Below are positions 34,700 to 46,910 of a stretch of DNA of 64,000 bases, piece by piece. Below the pieces are notes generated by a model that was given only the letters and a program-made list of their open reading frames with translations, was not told where the DNA came from and searched no databases. Within the stretch, counting starts at the first letter, position 1. Each line of letters opens with the position of its first letter. The position numbers and the translations under genes were made by a program. Source of the stretch: Miscanthus floridulus (Eukaryota; Streptophyta; Magnoliopsida; Poales; Poaceae); NCBI RefSeq assembly GCF_019320115.1, contig NC_089589.1:17423641-17487640 (forward strand), given 5' to 3'.

Positions 34700-34945
34700 A
34701 AAAAAGTTTGGCCCGCCTGAGATTCGAACGTGGGTCGTGGGGTCGAGAGTGCGCGGCCTTAACTGCTGAGTTAGGATAGGGAGTTCAGTTAGAATGGTTG
34801 TATTTTTTTCTTTTATCCCATCGTTATGCACTACTAAATAATAAATGCAAAATAAAAAAGGTTTGGCCCACTGGGATTCGAGCGCGGGTCTCAGAGTACA
34901 GAGTGCGCGACCTTAACCGTTGAGCTAGAATAGGGAATTCGGTTA
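34700..34945 (-). repeat. Two tRNA-like A/B-box modules in inverse orientation
   Basis: On the minus strand, module 1 (34785-34710) has CTAACTCAGCAGTTAAGG and GTTCGAATCTC. Module 2 (34935-34865) has TAGCTCAACGGTTAAGG and GCTCGAATCCC. Both resemble tRNA A and B boxes and both end in gcccgcc/gcccact before gttttattt-like sequence. Their orientation is opposite to the five modules at 30672-31768. Confidence 0.75.
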
Positions 34946-35215
34946 GTTTGCTTTTCTTTATTTATTTATTAATAGAAATAATGCAGTTAGTTTATATTCT
35001 AAAATAACACAAAAATTTGTGTCTTAATTATTTAATTCTATGATAATTAATTAATGATGTATAATTATCAAATAATAGTGTTTGTGAACATCATCTTAAT
35101 ATTTGATTACATAGTCAATAATTAAATTGTAGAGATGTGCACAAAGTATAAATTAAATATTCTGTGCAAATTACTGATACAACGTCGGCATAATAATTAC
35201 ATAGTTAACAATAAT

Positions 35216-38200
35216 CTAACTATCTTTAGGTGCATCAACAATGAGGGCCTCATTGTGATCAATTCATACATAAGCAGGTTCATCACCCTCTTGAAGGATA
35301 GGTAGGGGTACGTTCGCCCCGAATGGATGCATTTCCTGATAGCCCCTGTAGTCTTCTTCGTCCGTCACTCCATCGACACTGACAATCTTGCCTTTCCCTT
35401 CTAGGACTACTTTTAGCCTTTCTTTTGTCTTGTTGTCCCTTACATAGAAGACTTGCATAACATCTCTTGCAAGGACGAAGGGGTTATCTCTGTATGCGGT
35501 CTTAGTGAGATCAACGGTAGTGAACCCTTCGCTGTCAGTGTTGATTTCCTCGAGCCGGACCCACTAGCTGCGAAAAAGAGCTGCCTTCAATGGACCATAG
35601 GCTAGCTCCCATATCTCATCTATGAAACTATAGTATGTCGCCTACACGTTGCTGTTTTCATCATGAGCATCAAAACAAACACCACAATTTTGGTATGTGC
35701 TCTTTCCGTCTTGCTTTTTTGTGTAAAATATGAATCCATTGATCTCATACCCTTGGTACTTAAGATATGTACTCGAAGGCCCCTTGGCTAAGGCATCCAG
35801 TTAATTACCCAACTTTATTCCAAGCAAGCGACGTCGTAACCAGCTGACAAATTCCTTCTTATGTTTTTTACCTTGCCAAGCCTGTGACCTGCTCGGTAGA
35901 GAGTTTGCAGCGATTGCCTATGCTCATCAATGTATGGCATCATACCATCGGCTTGCTGGAGAATAGCGAACTATGCCCGTCTGAAATAAATAGGGTCATC
36001 TACTGTAACATATTTCTCCCCGATCGTTCCTTTGCCACGTAGTCTTCCCTTGTGACAAGATTCTAGAACTCCGACCCTTTTGATGTCTAGATAATATGTG
36101 TAGAACTCAATGGCCTCATCCATTGACCATCCTTCAACCATGCCCCCTTCTGGTCTAAATCTGTTCCTAACATACCTCCTGAAAACTTTCATCAATCTTT
36201 CGAAAGGGAATATCTGATGTAGGTACATTGGGCCAAGGGCTCTAATTTGGTCAACAAGATGAATGAGCAGATGCAATGAGATATCAAAGTAAGTCGGCGA
36301 AAAATGCATCTCAAGCCTAACAAGAGTTTTGGCTATGTCCCGCTGCAGCTGCTCTAGCATGGATACATCAATGACCTTTTTTGAGAGCGCGTTGAAGAAC
36401 GAGCAAAGCTTTATGATTGGGGCGCGGACCTTTGGGGGGAGGATACCACGTAGGGCAACAGGGAGCAGCTGAGTCATAATGACATGATAGTCATGGGCCT
36501 TCATAGGGCCATAGTTGAACTTGAGTTCTCTCATGTTCACTAGCCTCTTCGGGTTCACACAGTAGCCCGTCGGGACTTTGAGTTCGTTGAAGAAAGAAAT
36601 AAGCGCATGCTTTTCTTCCTTCTTCAATGTCCATGATGCAACCGGAAGTTTGAACTAGCCATTCTCTAGCTCCACAGGATGTAGCTCCTTCTTGATTCCC
36701 AAGTGTTGCATGTCCAGGCGTGTGACTAGTGAATCCTTCGATGTTACCCCGGTGTCCATCAAGGTGTTAAGAGTGTTAACGCACACGTTTTTAGTGATGT
36801 GCATGGGATCAAGACAGTGGCGTACACTCAGAAGTGGCCAGTAAGGTAGTTTCTAGAAATCCAATTTTTTCTTCCAAACGCTCCCATCAGGCGCTGCTAC
36901 TGCATTGTCTCCCTTCCCAAGGACAACCTCTAGTTTATTGAGTTCTCGAAGTATCGCAGGCCCGTCTCAATATTTTGGAGCTAAGCGTTTCTCAATAGTA
37001 CCGTTGAAATCTTTTCTGTTCCTACGGTAAGAGTGATCCTTAGGTAGGAACCTACGGTGTCCCATATAAACTATCTTTGAGTTATTTGGTAGATTTACCG
37101 CATCGGTGTCGTCCAAGCACTCGACACATCTAGTATAGCCTTTTGTCTTCTCTCTGGACAATGAACCTTGACCTGGCAGGTCAGTGATTGTAGCGATAAG
37201 TACTCCCTTGATCGTGATATGTTCCTTTTTGTACTCGTCCCAAACATCCGGCACACCCTTTTCAAACATCTCCACTAGTTCATCGATCACTGGTTCCAAA
37301 AACACATCGATGTCATTCCCAGGTTGTCTTGGCCCTTGGATTAGTAGTGGCATCTAGATGTACGACCACTTCATACAGACCCAAGGTGGATGGTTGTATA
37401 TATAGAGCGTCACTGGCCAGGTGCTATGATTGCTTCTAACCTGGTCGAAAGGATTCATCCCATCTGTGCTCAAAGCAAACCAAAGGTGCCTTACCTCTCC
37501 ACCGATGTCCTTATAGAACATAGTATTGACAGTCCCCAGTCTTGCCCATCGGCGGGGTGCCTCATCATTGTATCTTTCTTACACTCTTCGCCATGCTAGC
37601 GCAACAACTTGGTTAACTTTGCACATGCAAACAACCTATGCCCGGGGAGCTATAGGGAAATACCAAACGACCTTTACGGGACCTCCTCTGGTCTTGGTAC
37701 CCTCATCTAACGGCCCTTCCTTGTACCATGGAGCTCCACACTTGGGGCACTTGTCCAAGTCTTTGTATTTTTCTCCACGGTACAATATGCAATCATTGGA
37801 ACACGCATGGATTTTATCAACCTCGAGGCCGATGGGGCAGATCATTTGCTTGGCCAAATATGTCTTTTCTGGCAACTCATTTTTTAGGAGCATTTTCCTT
37901 ATTATACCTAACAACTGATCGAAGCTTTTATCGCTCAATCCATTTGTCGATTTGAACTCTAACAGCATGATGTCGGCTTCCAGTTTGCTCATTGGACAAT
38001 CCCTATACAATGGTGTTTTGCTATCTTATCTCATTTTCTCTAGCTTTCTCAGCTATCTTTCACTAAGACATCTGGTCTCTACATTATGTAGCAGCTGAGA
38101 AATGCCATCATTATCCTCGGTGTCGTCAGCTAGCATGTTCCTAAACATATTATTAACTGTGGGCATAGGTTCCGTGTTGACACCGGGTTCCTCATCACCA

Positions 38201-38493
38201 TCATGGATGGCTACATTAGGCATGTCCACATCATCATCGTTTTCCTGCAGAACATTCACACCAACCTCGCCATGCATAGTCCATATCGTATAGTTTGGCA
38301 TGAATCCCCTGGTAATCAAGTGCGATCATATAGACTCAATTTAACAAAAGTTCCTTTGATTCTTGCAATCTTTGCATGGGCTTAAGACAGGGTTCCCATT
38401 CCCAGCATGGGCTTTGGCATCGGTGATAAACTGGCTGACGCCATGCATGTATCACTTGTCTGTTTGGGACAGATGCATCCACTCTCGATCCAT
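35216..38493 (-). pseudogene. TNP2-type CACTA transposase with DUF4218 and DUF4216 regions
   Basis: The start is MDREWMHLSQTDK (38493), the Transposase-associated domain. It runs through ITRGFMPNYTIWTMHGE and an acidic stretch, then the zinc-finger-like CSNDCILYRG and CPKCGAPWYKEG (37800-37720). TNP2 core blocks follow: TIKGVLIATITDLPGQGSLS and KTKGYTRCVECLDDTDAVNL (37210-37080). DUF4218 lies at 36627-35971 (KAHDYHVIMTQLLPVALRGI; FPFERLMKVFRRYVRNRFRP), and DUF4216 near 35500-35216 (QVFYVRDNKTKERLKVVLEG). TNP2 cuts CACTA ends. At least five stops break it, the first being TGA for the Trp expected after DK. Order and spacing are otherwise of normal family length. Confidence 0.9.
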
Positions 38494-39119
38494 CTCTGCA
38501 CAAAAAAATACTGAGACAACAATTACAAAGAATTAATAAGAAATCGAGCTTCATGAACAACAATTGTAGCTCGAAAGTACCATTTTTGGAAAACATTATT
38601 GTACACTAATTATTGGAAAATTAAAATTGGTAGCCCTGGCCCTATAAATTGAAAATCATAGTAAAAAACAATTATTGCACAATATTGAAGAACAACTATT
38701 CTACTCTACTTCTAAGAACTAATTATAGCATCACATACTAACAATGATGATCTTGACCACCATGGAATAATTAGCCACGAATTTAAATGTGTTCATAGAC
38801 ACCAACCGTTTGGATGATAGATTCACCACATTTTTGAGCCTTGCACAAATGTCCAATTGGAAAAGTGGTCTCTAGAATGGAGAAAGAACTCGAATGAGAA
38901 TCAAGCAATGTAGCCATCAAAACGAAGCTAATTAAGCAACTAAATCAAAGGAGTGGATGTTTGTTACTAACCTTGAAGCAAAAAGATCAAGCCATTCTTC
39001 AAAATCCAAGCGCTAGCTTCATGGTGAAGAGTAGACGCAACAATGGAGGGAAGGGCCCAAACGCGCGCCTCTGTTCTCGGGATGGAAGAGAGGAAGAAGA
39101 GGACGGTTGCAGCCTTTTT

Positions 39120-39390
39120 GTGCTGTAGGCTTATCATCGTCGGTTCTTGGCTGGAATCGACAGTGATAAAGTCCAATCACTGCCGGTTTGTGGCTTAAAC
39201 TGGCAGTGATGAGTGGCCACCAAAACACTGCCGGTTCAAGCCACAAACCAGTAGTGATGTGGTGCTTCACTTATGGTTTTAACCCAACCCCAATCATTTT
39301 CTTATTTTTGAGCTCATAACCGGCAGTGAAAGAACATCACTATCGGTTCTCACAAATCCGGCAGTGATGAGGCCGGCAGTGATGTCCAAA
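39120..39390. repeat. CACTA subterminal repeats, element 5' side
   Basis: Motifs tcgacagtgataaagtc, aatcactgccggtttgtg, actggcagtgatgag, aacactgccggttcaag and accggcagtgaaagaacatc recur in both orientations before the terminal CACTA at 39402. They match those at 27735-28150. Confidence 0.85.
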
Positions 39391-39403
39391 TCTAGCGTAG
39401 TGG

Positions 39404-39472
39404 GGCTTCATCGCCGTGCCAGAGCCGAGCATGCTTCCCATGCCATTGTCGTTGATGGTGCACGCTGCATAG
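39404..39472 (+). pseudogene. Host gene, C-terminal codons right of the CACTA element
   Basis: Directly after the CACTA element and its GGG duplication the plus strand reads GFIAVPEPSMLPMPLSLMVH and then AA-stop (TAG at 39470-39472). The proline-rich SMLPMP tail is protein-like and in a single frame. This is the last 22 codons of the gene interrupted at 27716. The sequence after the stop would be its 3' UTR. Confidence 0.6.
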
Positions 39473-40986
39473 ATGCAAGCCTGCAAGGAATGGTGGACTT
39501 GATGATCATCGCCTTAAAGTTACTAAGTTAATTAACAAGAGCTGCCACGTGGTGATGGGTACTTGTTATCTTCGTTCTATGAGCAATTAGACTAGCAACT
39601 AGAAATAGAATGTTGGCATATTGCTGAATACCATATACAACTTCGTCTTGCGTTGATCCATGTAATCTCAACTGTGTTGTAATGTTAGTTGATTTAAATT
39701 TTCTTCAAGTTCTACCATTTTTTAGCGTTTTGCATCCACTGTGTAGCTTTGGCCCAACTCTTTGAAATTAAAACTACCAACTTGTCTACTCCTCTCTGTA
39801 TGCTGCTATGTGCTGACTGTTGATTTGGATGGTGTTTGTTTCATTTGGCCAATTTCACCTGTAAGACTGTTCCTTTTAAAGTGCAAATTTCAGGCATGGT
39901 CTTATTATGAGGAACAGAAACCTGGACATAATTGGAATTCAAATCAAAGAACCTACAAAAGCCTAAATCAAGAGGCCCCCCATATTTGGAAATATTCATT
40001 CGAATCCAAAGAACAAAAAAATTGGGATAAAATGGAAGTAAGAAGGAAGGAGAAAGAAGTAAAATCCATCTAGCTCCAGTGACCTTCTCTGGCCACCTCT
40101 GCTAACTCCGGCGAGGTTCGATTAGGATTTCGGATTGGGGAGAGGATATTTGTGGCTTCTTGGTTTAGAGGGATAGATCTCTAGAGGAGGCAGTCCAGCC
40201 CATAATGGTGATGGTATGTGGGTGGAATGGTGGCGGCACCGAGGTGGTGGAGGAGGCTGGTTGGGGATGGTCAGCGGTGGGGGAGTCAGATCTGTAGTTG
40301 CTAGTGGGCTAGTGGCATGGCAGTGGATCTAGTGGCGATGGTGTCGCTAGATCAAGAGGGGTGACGATGGAGAAATGGAAGCATGGCATGGGAATAAGAT
40401 GGTGGATCTCATCATTGTTGCCATACTGGTTAGTGACAAAGGTGGTTGCCGTGATATACCTAGATTGGGAGGGGCAACGATGGAGGTAGGGGGAGAGGTG
40501 GAGATTGAGGGAGAAGTCAACTGAGTAGGGTGGTTTGGGATTGGAGGAGGAAGAAGACTAAAACTTTTGTTCAATGTATCAGGACAGGGAGGGGGAGGGT
40601 TCTCAAAGTATCCTTAATGAGCACACTCTCTGGCTATTTGCTTCCCTCTCAATATGCTCACTACTCATGGTCTAGCAATTAATCCAAAATTTAAGAATAG
40701 ACACTCATTAAAACTCACCTTTTAGAGGATGTCACGAATCTATAAATTATGTTCTTTTTATATTTATTCACTCCCATGATACAATATTCATCCAACTCAT
40801 CTTCTCAAACAATATCTATTTTTTCTATATCAATATCTATCTATTGATCCATCCTATAATAGTATTTTATATATTATATTAAGGCCATCTGTTGTGATGT
40901 TTGGCATGCTCGATAGCCATGGGCAATGAGGACCATGATGTACTCGACGTCGGTCATGGGGTGTCTATCTTATTCCCAAATCTACC
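39473..40986. other. 3' flank of the host gene and unassigned sequence
   Basis: 39473-39760 is AT-rich and could be the 3' UTR of the disrupted gene. 39762-40073 has an open plus frame without recognisable content. 40100-40600 is G-rich with repeated gatggtgg/ggtggtgg words; its minus-strand Pro/Ser-rich frame (40574-40347) is low in complexity. No element ends were found. Confidence 0.4.
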
Positions 40987-40989
40987 TTA

Positions 40990-41913
40990 GAGCATCATCA
41001 CTAGTTGAAAAAATAATATCCTTTTTCTAAAACATGTCATATAGGGGAATAAGACAAAAACTAATACTTTAACATTCCCATTTTCTTATCCTTTTTTCAT
41101 TTTTCCCAATCACTCAAAAACCTCTACTATTACCTCAAACTTAGGGGATGCCCCTTCATCCCCTCCCCCTTTCCTATAACGGTTTCTTCCCCACATCATC
41201 ATCCATCTCTTTACACCCGCCACCGTCTCTTCTCGCATCTAGCATCACTGATGGCATGGTTAACTATCCGGGGGCTGCTGCGAAGGCTGATCACTAGCTA
41301 GAACTGGGTCATCATAGCCCCAACTATCTTCCCCGAGCTCGTAGTGCCTAGAGTCAGCCATAAACCTAGTTGCCTGCACTTGACCACATTCACCACCGTT
41401 GCAACTTCTCCTTGTCCACCGCATATGGAGTTTGCTATTACAAAGCGCTCCAGGGCAGCCTCCTCCACTGGCGATGATGCACCCATGCCATCTCCCTTTG
41501 ACTATGTCGTTGAAGAGGAAGCTAGGACCGATGAACACAAAGGATGGGTTGAGTAGGCTTTGCCACACTAGGGCCTCCAGGGGTCGAGCGGGTGAGCTAC
41601 GATGATCATCGTGCCGAGGCCGCCGAAGTCCGAGAAGGCAAGCCACAGCACCAGGGCCACCACTAGGGCTTAGTGGGGTGAGACACGTGGGCCACCATGT
41701 CGCTGTCGCTAGAGGACAAAAGGGAGAAGATTGTTTGAGGGAGAAAGGAAAGGAATGAGAGAAAAGGTTTCCCCCGGAGGGTCACACCTAAATAAATAGA
41801 TGAGTTTTTTCAATCTAGTATAGCAATACTCCATTAAAATCACCAATCATGTTTCTGAATCCCCTATAGTAGATTTTACGAAAAAGAAAAAAAGAGATCC
41901 GGTGAAGATGCAC
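40990..41913. mobile_element. PIF/Harbinger-like element, 924 bp, with a GC-rich insert
   Basis: TTA duplicates at 40987-40989 and 41914-41916. The ends are imperfect inverted repeats: GAGCATCATCACTAG on the left and GTGCATCTTCACCGG read inward from the right. A TTA target and a G(A/T)GCATC end fit PIF/Harbinger. Both ends lead into AT-rich arms (cctttttctaaaac / gaaaaagaaa). The centre (about 41150-41690) is GC-rich with a minus-strand frame of 128 codons (41646-41260) that I do not recognise and that lacks DDE transposase features. It may be a captured host fragment. Confidence 0.65.
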
Positions 41914-41916
41914 TTA

Positions 41917-42393
41917 TACATGAGAGGAATTGCTCCTATTTGGATGTCTAGACCTGAATAAAAGATCAGATGCCTACGTTAGCCTCACACTCCTCTTCCT
42001 ACCCATCCAACCATTCATTCTTTTCCACTCATTGAAGGCTTAGCCTCACATTTCCCATCTTATCTTCTACTTCTAGTCTTTATTATCTACACACAGAACA
42101 CCACTCTCGCTTCACATCTTCCTCGCTCTCCTCTCACACCAAGCCAAGCACGCGACACAACAAGTTTGGCCATGCTTTCTGCCATCTCAAGACAAAGTGG
42201 TTCAAAACAAGCTCGACCATGTTTTCCATGTGAAGATGAAGTGATTCCTTGTGGTGAAGCCTAGAGGGCAAGCATTGTGACACAAGGTCGGGGGCAGCGC
42301 CGGTGCCGGCAAGCTCTAGCACACAGGCCGAGCCCTGCGCCCCTCTGACTTTGAGACTAGGCCCATTTTCAAGAAAAAAGACTTCAAGACTAG
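41917..42393. other. Target sequence of the SIRE-like element, no gene recognised
   Basis: AT- to mixed-composition sequence. It continues across the element at 52570. I see no element ends and no convincing reading frame. Confidence 0.4.
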
Positions 42394-42398
42394 CCCTT

Positions 42399-44824
42399 TG
42401 AAAGGTCCTTGTTTGATTTTGGTAATTAAGTGATAACCTTAGGTGTACTAATATGTGGTTGGGTGAGATACACAGGTGATTAGTCCACAAGTACATGCAT
42501 GTGAGCAACATATGCCATGATGGTGAAGATGGCTCAGAGTTGTTGCAAAGCTTACACATGTGATGATGAAGGAGCTCATTACACATGAGACATGACATTG
42601 AGTCATGAGATCAAGGTGGAGAAGATCAAGACATGACTTGGCTCGACGGACCGGTTGCAAGTGTGAAGGGCAAGTTGAGTGATGACTTGGCGTCGATGGA
42701 CCGAAGCAACGATGAAGAGCAAGTGAAGTCAAGATCGATGAACTAATACGATCATGTGATGATATGGAGTGGATCATATCATTGTCGATCATGTTGGTGC
42801 ATGTGTTGCATCAACATCGAAGGAGTTCAAATGGAATGTGCAAGGCTAAGGTATAACCTAGGGCATTTCATTTCACCGATCATAGGTATGTAGAGAAGTT
42901 TATGACCGAGTTTAGGATAGATGGCCGTACTATCAAGAGGGGCAAACTTGTTTGCATATCGGTCATCTAGTGCCACTTGAGCAATCTAACTTTGCATACA
43001 TGTTAGGATTGAGTAGCATGGCAAGTTGAGAGGCTTACTCCTTAAAAATGATTGTGAAAATGCTAACACACATACACATGGTGCTGTACACTTGGTGGTG
43101 TTGGCACATGTGCAAAGGAGAAAGAAGTTGGAGTTGAAATGGATCAACTCGGTGAAGAAAAGGAGGCGAAAGGAGGTCATTGTGAGTGACCGGATGCTAG
43201 ACTCGGCAGGACCTACAAATTTGACCAAGTGGCAGTAGAGAGCGCGCGATCTCAGACTTGTGACCGGACATTGGCGCAAAGAGTGACCTGACACGCTAGA
43301 GCCACGTCTGGTAATCTCTAACGTATGCTGATGCAATGGCGCGGGCATAGCTCTGACACATGGCAGGCGGTGAAGGACCGGACTCTATTGTTGCATCCGA
43401 TCGTGACTCACCTGATGCATCTAGTCACAAAATAGAGGCTCAGGGAGCTCTCTGGAAACGACTGAACTCAGGCAGTGGTGCGTCAGGTCGTGGAGCAGAG
43501 GCACATCTGGTTAGGTGTTGGCTGCACGCGCGGCGACGATCTAATGCGTCTCACGTGCGTCAGGTCATGGGCTTGGCATGTCCGATTGTCTTGATCGTTG
43601 GCGCGTGAAGTTACCGTTGAGATTGGGCGGCTCTGGTTCAACGTCGAGCGACATGTTGATGGCATAGCGCAACCGGCCACCCCAAGTTGTGCCCAGTGAA
43701 GGGGTACAACTGCTCTTTTTGTGTGGAGGCTTATAAATAACCCCTTGGTCAGCCTTTGGCCGTTAGCTGAGCACACTAGAGCCTTGGTGGCTTATGTGGT
43801 GGTGCTTGGGAGCCCTCTAACTCACTCTTGCTTGATAGTGTTCATCCGATTGAGTGAGTGAGCGAGTCTAGTAAGATTGCATCATGAGGTTGCATTGAGT
43901 GGCACTAGGTGATCATATTACAAGCCGGTGGTGCTTGTTACTCTTGGAGGTTGGCACCTCCTAGACGGCTTGGTGGCTTGTGACTCCATTGAAGCACGCG
44001 AGAAGATTGTGCGGTGCTCCGAAGGAGGATTTGTGAGGGGGATTGTGCTCACCCCATGGGGATCACGAAGAGCAACTCTAGTTGAGCATGTCATTGAGCT
44101 ACCCTAACTTTCAGGATAGGTTCTTGTGGTGCCTGATGTGCGGGCTTGACAGGTGATGCCAATTAGCCACCGAACCACCAAGTGAGCGGTCGACACAATA
44201 GGGACGTAGCTTGGTGGCAACCAAGTGAACCTTGGGAGAAAATCACCGTGTCAACATTGTCTTTATCATCTTCTTGGTGGTTTGCATTCCATGAAACACA
44301 AGCTTGTATTACGTTCATATACATTGTGCTTGTGTAGTTGCTCTTGTAATTAGTTGGCTTGTGTAGCTTGCTAGTTACCTTCTTGCTTGTGTAGCATAGA
44401 AGTAGCTCCCTTGCGTGGCTAATTTGGTTTTAGTAACCTTGTTAGTCACTTTGCTTAGTTTGTGTAGCCAAGTAATTTGAGCTCTATAATTGGCTTGTGT
44501 AGCCTTGTTATTGAGCATTGCTAGCAAGCTTAGGTGGCTTTGTGCTTTTGCTTACTAGATTATGTAGGAGCTCCCTCGGTTGGCAAAGTACTAGTTACAT
44601 AGGTTTGTATGACCTTGCCACTAGAATTGATTAGGTGAGCTCTAGCTAGTTCGGCACCTTAGTTGCATAATTAGGACCTTTGTAAGGTGCTAGAGAACAT
44701 AGATAGAGGGGTGTAGTCTTAGCTAGACCGATAGTTTTATTTCCACATTTGTTACGGTTAGCCGATGCGATTAATTTTAGAAAGGACTATTCATCCCACT
44801 CTAGTCCGCCATCTCGACCCTACA
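42399..44824 (+). repeat. 5' LTR of the gag-only Copia element
   Basis: Compared with the 3' LTR it lacks most of the gcgtccggtcatcttgaccg segment (3' copy at about 51375-51420) and has its own small insert (gttggctgcacgcgcggcga, 43515). The region 43200-43680 is rich in gaccggac-type motifs. A TATA-like ataaataacc lies at 43733. Confidence 0.9.
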
Positions 44825-44875
44825 AGTGGTATCTGAGCTTGGTCTCTCATTTGTGATCTTCACCGACCAAAGAGG

Positions 44876-46908
44876 ATGGCATCTAGTGGGCTAGATGATT
44901 GTGAGACACACATTTTTTATGGCACAAACTTTGCATATTGGAAAAATCACATGCTTGATCATTTTCGTGCAAAGGGACCTATGTTTTGGTGGGTTGTCAC
45001 AAGTGGTCTCACCCATGTCTTGGACCATAAAAATCTAACCAAAGCTCAAAAGGTTCTCTTTGAACTTGATGTCGATGCTTATTTGTATCTAATGGATGCT
45101 TTGAGCTTTGAGTTATTTTACAAGGTGAACCACAAAGGAACCGCTCATGAATTGTGGGAATCAATCAAGCACACCTTCGGTGACTCCTCCACATAGGACG
45201 ATGGCAAGTTCAAGAAGGAGGATAAGCCCAAGGATGAGGTTGTGCATGAGTGTGTTGAGCATGACCATAATTTGGTGATTGTGGAAGATTGCTCCACTTC
45301 ATGGTCAAGTGATGATAATAATCGATCCACTACAAGTTCACTTGACAAGATTGATGATGATGATTCCTCAAGTGATGCAAATGATGATGCTACTCCATGC
45401 ACACTTGATGGTAATGATGATGGGTCATGCCCGGATGACATTGCTTCTACAAGCTCTCCATCACCATATTGCTTCATGTCATAAGGTGACACAAAGGTAC
45501 AAAATGCTAATGTGGTTGATCATGTTGATTCATATGATGAGCTTGTTAGTGGACTTGCTAGCATGACCATGTCTTTAGAAAATGAGAAAGCTAAAGCAAT
45601 GAAATTGGAAAATGAAAACTCATTTCTAAAGAACTCATGTGAAGAACATAAGCACTTACTTGATGTTCTTAAATCTTCATATGGTGAGCTAAAATTGACT
45701 CATGAGACACTACTTACATCTCATGAAGAATTATTAGAACAACATGCTTCTCTCATTAAAGCTTTTTCAAAGAAACTTAAAAAGAATGAGAGCTCATCAC
45801 ATTAGTCAAGTGATCAATTGCAACATGTGACTAACTCTTGTGATGTAGGGAAGAAGCATATATCCACCTCTTGTGATGATTTATTAGAAATGCCATGCTC
45901 TTCACATATAGATGCTTGTTCTACTTCTTTGTCTTGTGAGACTAACCTTTTGAAGGAGAACAATGAGCTCAAGAATGAAGTGAAGAATTTGAGCAACAAG
46001 TTAGAGAGGTGCTACAACTCAAAAGTCATCTTTGAACACATGTTGAAGACTTAAAGAAACTTTGGTGACAAGAGTGGCCTTAGCTTCAAAAGGAAGATGA
46101 CAAAGGGTGAAAGAAAAAGGGCGAAGAAGATGAAGAAGCAACTACAGTTGAAGTTGTCTCACTCCATGTGCTATCGGTGCCATAAAGTGGGACACCTTGC
46201 AAATGGATGCCCAAATATTGAGAAGCTCAAGAAGATGAAGGAAGAAGAGAGGCTCAAGCATGTGAAGTGCTTCAAGTGCTGCACTTGGGGTCACCTTACC
46301 TCAATGTGCCCATCCAAGCAATTGGTGAAGCAACAAGAAGAGCATCAACCAAAGCCACAAGATGAGCAAGAGAAGACACCCCAAGAGCAAATCAAGATCA
46401 ACCACGAAGATGGTGGTGACTTGATGATGATGAAGAAGAAAACAAGAAGGGGTGGAAAGGCAAGACATCCAATATAAATTCAAGATGCCAAGATGATGAG
46501 CAAGAATGAAGAAGAGAAGAAGGTATATGCTCACATCAAGTGCTTCAAGTGTGAAGATATGGGACACTTTGCCTCAAAGTGTCCCACCAAGCTTGAGAAG
46601 AAAGGCTCAAGCAATTCATGAGAGGCAAGGCTATGGGAAGCACCACATGAGAAATGAAGAGAAGGCTCAATCAAAGAGAAAGTGCTACTTATGCCGAGAA
46701 AGGGGACACATGGCTCATTCATGTCCCTTAGGTAACTCTCCTAAGCCCATTTCAATTGACGCAAATACTATGCTTAGGAAGGATGGCAATGGTATCTCAT
46801 TGGTTGCAATTGCAAAACATCCCACTACTCATACTAAGGCATTGCCTAAGTATGTTGCACCTAACATGAGAGGACCCAAACTAGTTTGGGTACCATCAAA
46901 AAGTGGAT
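44876..46908 (+). pseudogene. SIRE-type gag with coiled coil and four CCHC zinc knuckles
   Basis: ATG 44876 opens MASSGLDDCETHIFYGTNFA with the copia gag block YWKNHMLDHFRAKGPMFWWV and ELWESIKHTFGDSST, then a TAG at 45195. In the continuing frames come an Asp/Ser-rich acidic stretch (45310-45440), a long heptad-rich helix (45520-45800: LENEKAKAMKLENENSFLKN) and a second helix (45955-46050). Four knuckles follow: CYRCHKVGHLANGC, CFKCCTWGHLTSMC, CFKCEDMGHFASKC and CYLCRERGHMAHSC (46168-46730). Gag coats element RNA. Three to four stops and two frame changes disable it. The last frame ends RGPKLVWVPSKSG-stop (46908), where an autonomous element would go on to protease. Confidence 0.88.
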
Positions 46909-46910
46909 GA

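Larger units (their letters stand above)
27717..39402 (-). mobile_element. CACTA (En/Spm) DNA transposon, 11.7 kb, inserted in host coding sequence
   Basis: The left end reads CACTACCCCAGATCTGGACA and the right end, read on the minus strand, CACTACGCTAGATTTGGACA, giving TIRs with the diagnostic CACTA. The 3-bp TSD GGG is at 27714-27716 and 39403-39405. Dense CATCACTGTCGGTTT-type motifs in both orientations occupy the subterminal regions. From the right end inward, all on the minus strand, come a TNP2-type transposase, a second gene, a hybrid-binding-domain ORF and an Ulp1-like peptidase remnant. Premature stops in the transposase mean it is non-autonomous now, though its ends could be mobilised in trans. 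Confidence 0.95.
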
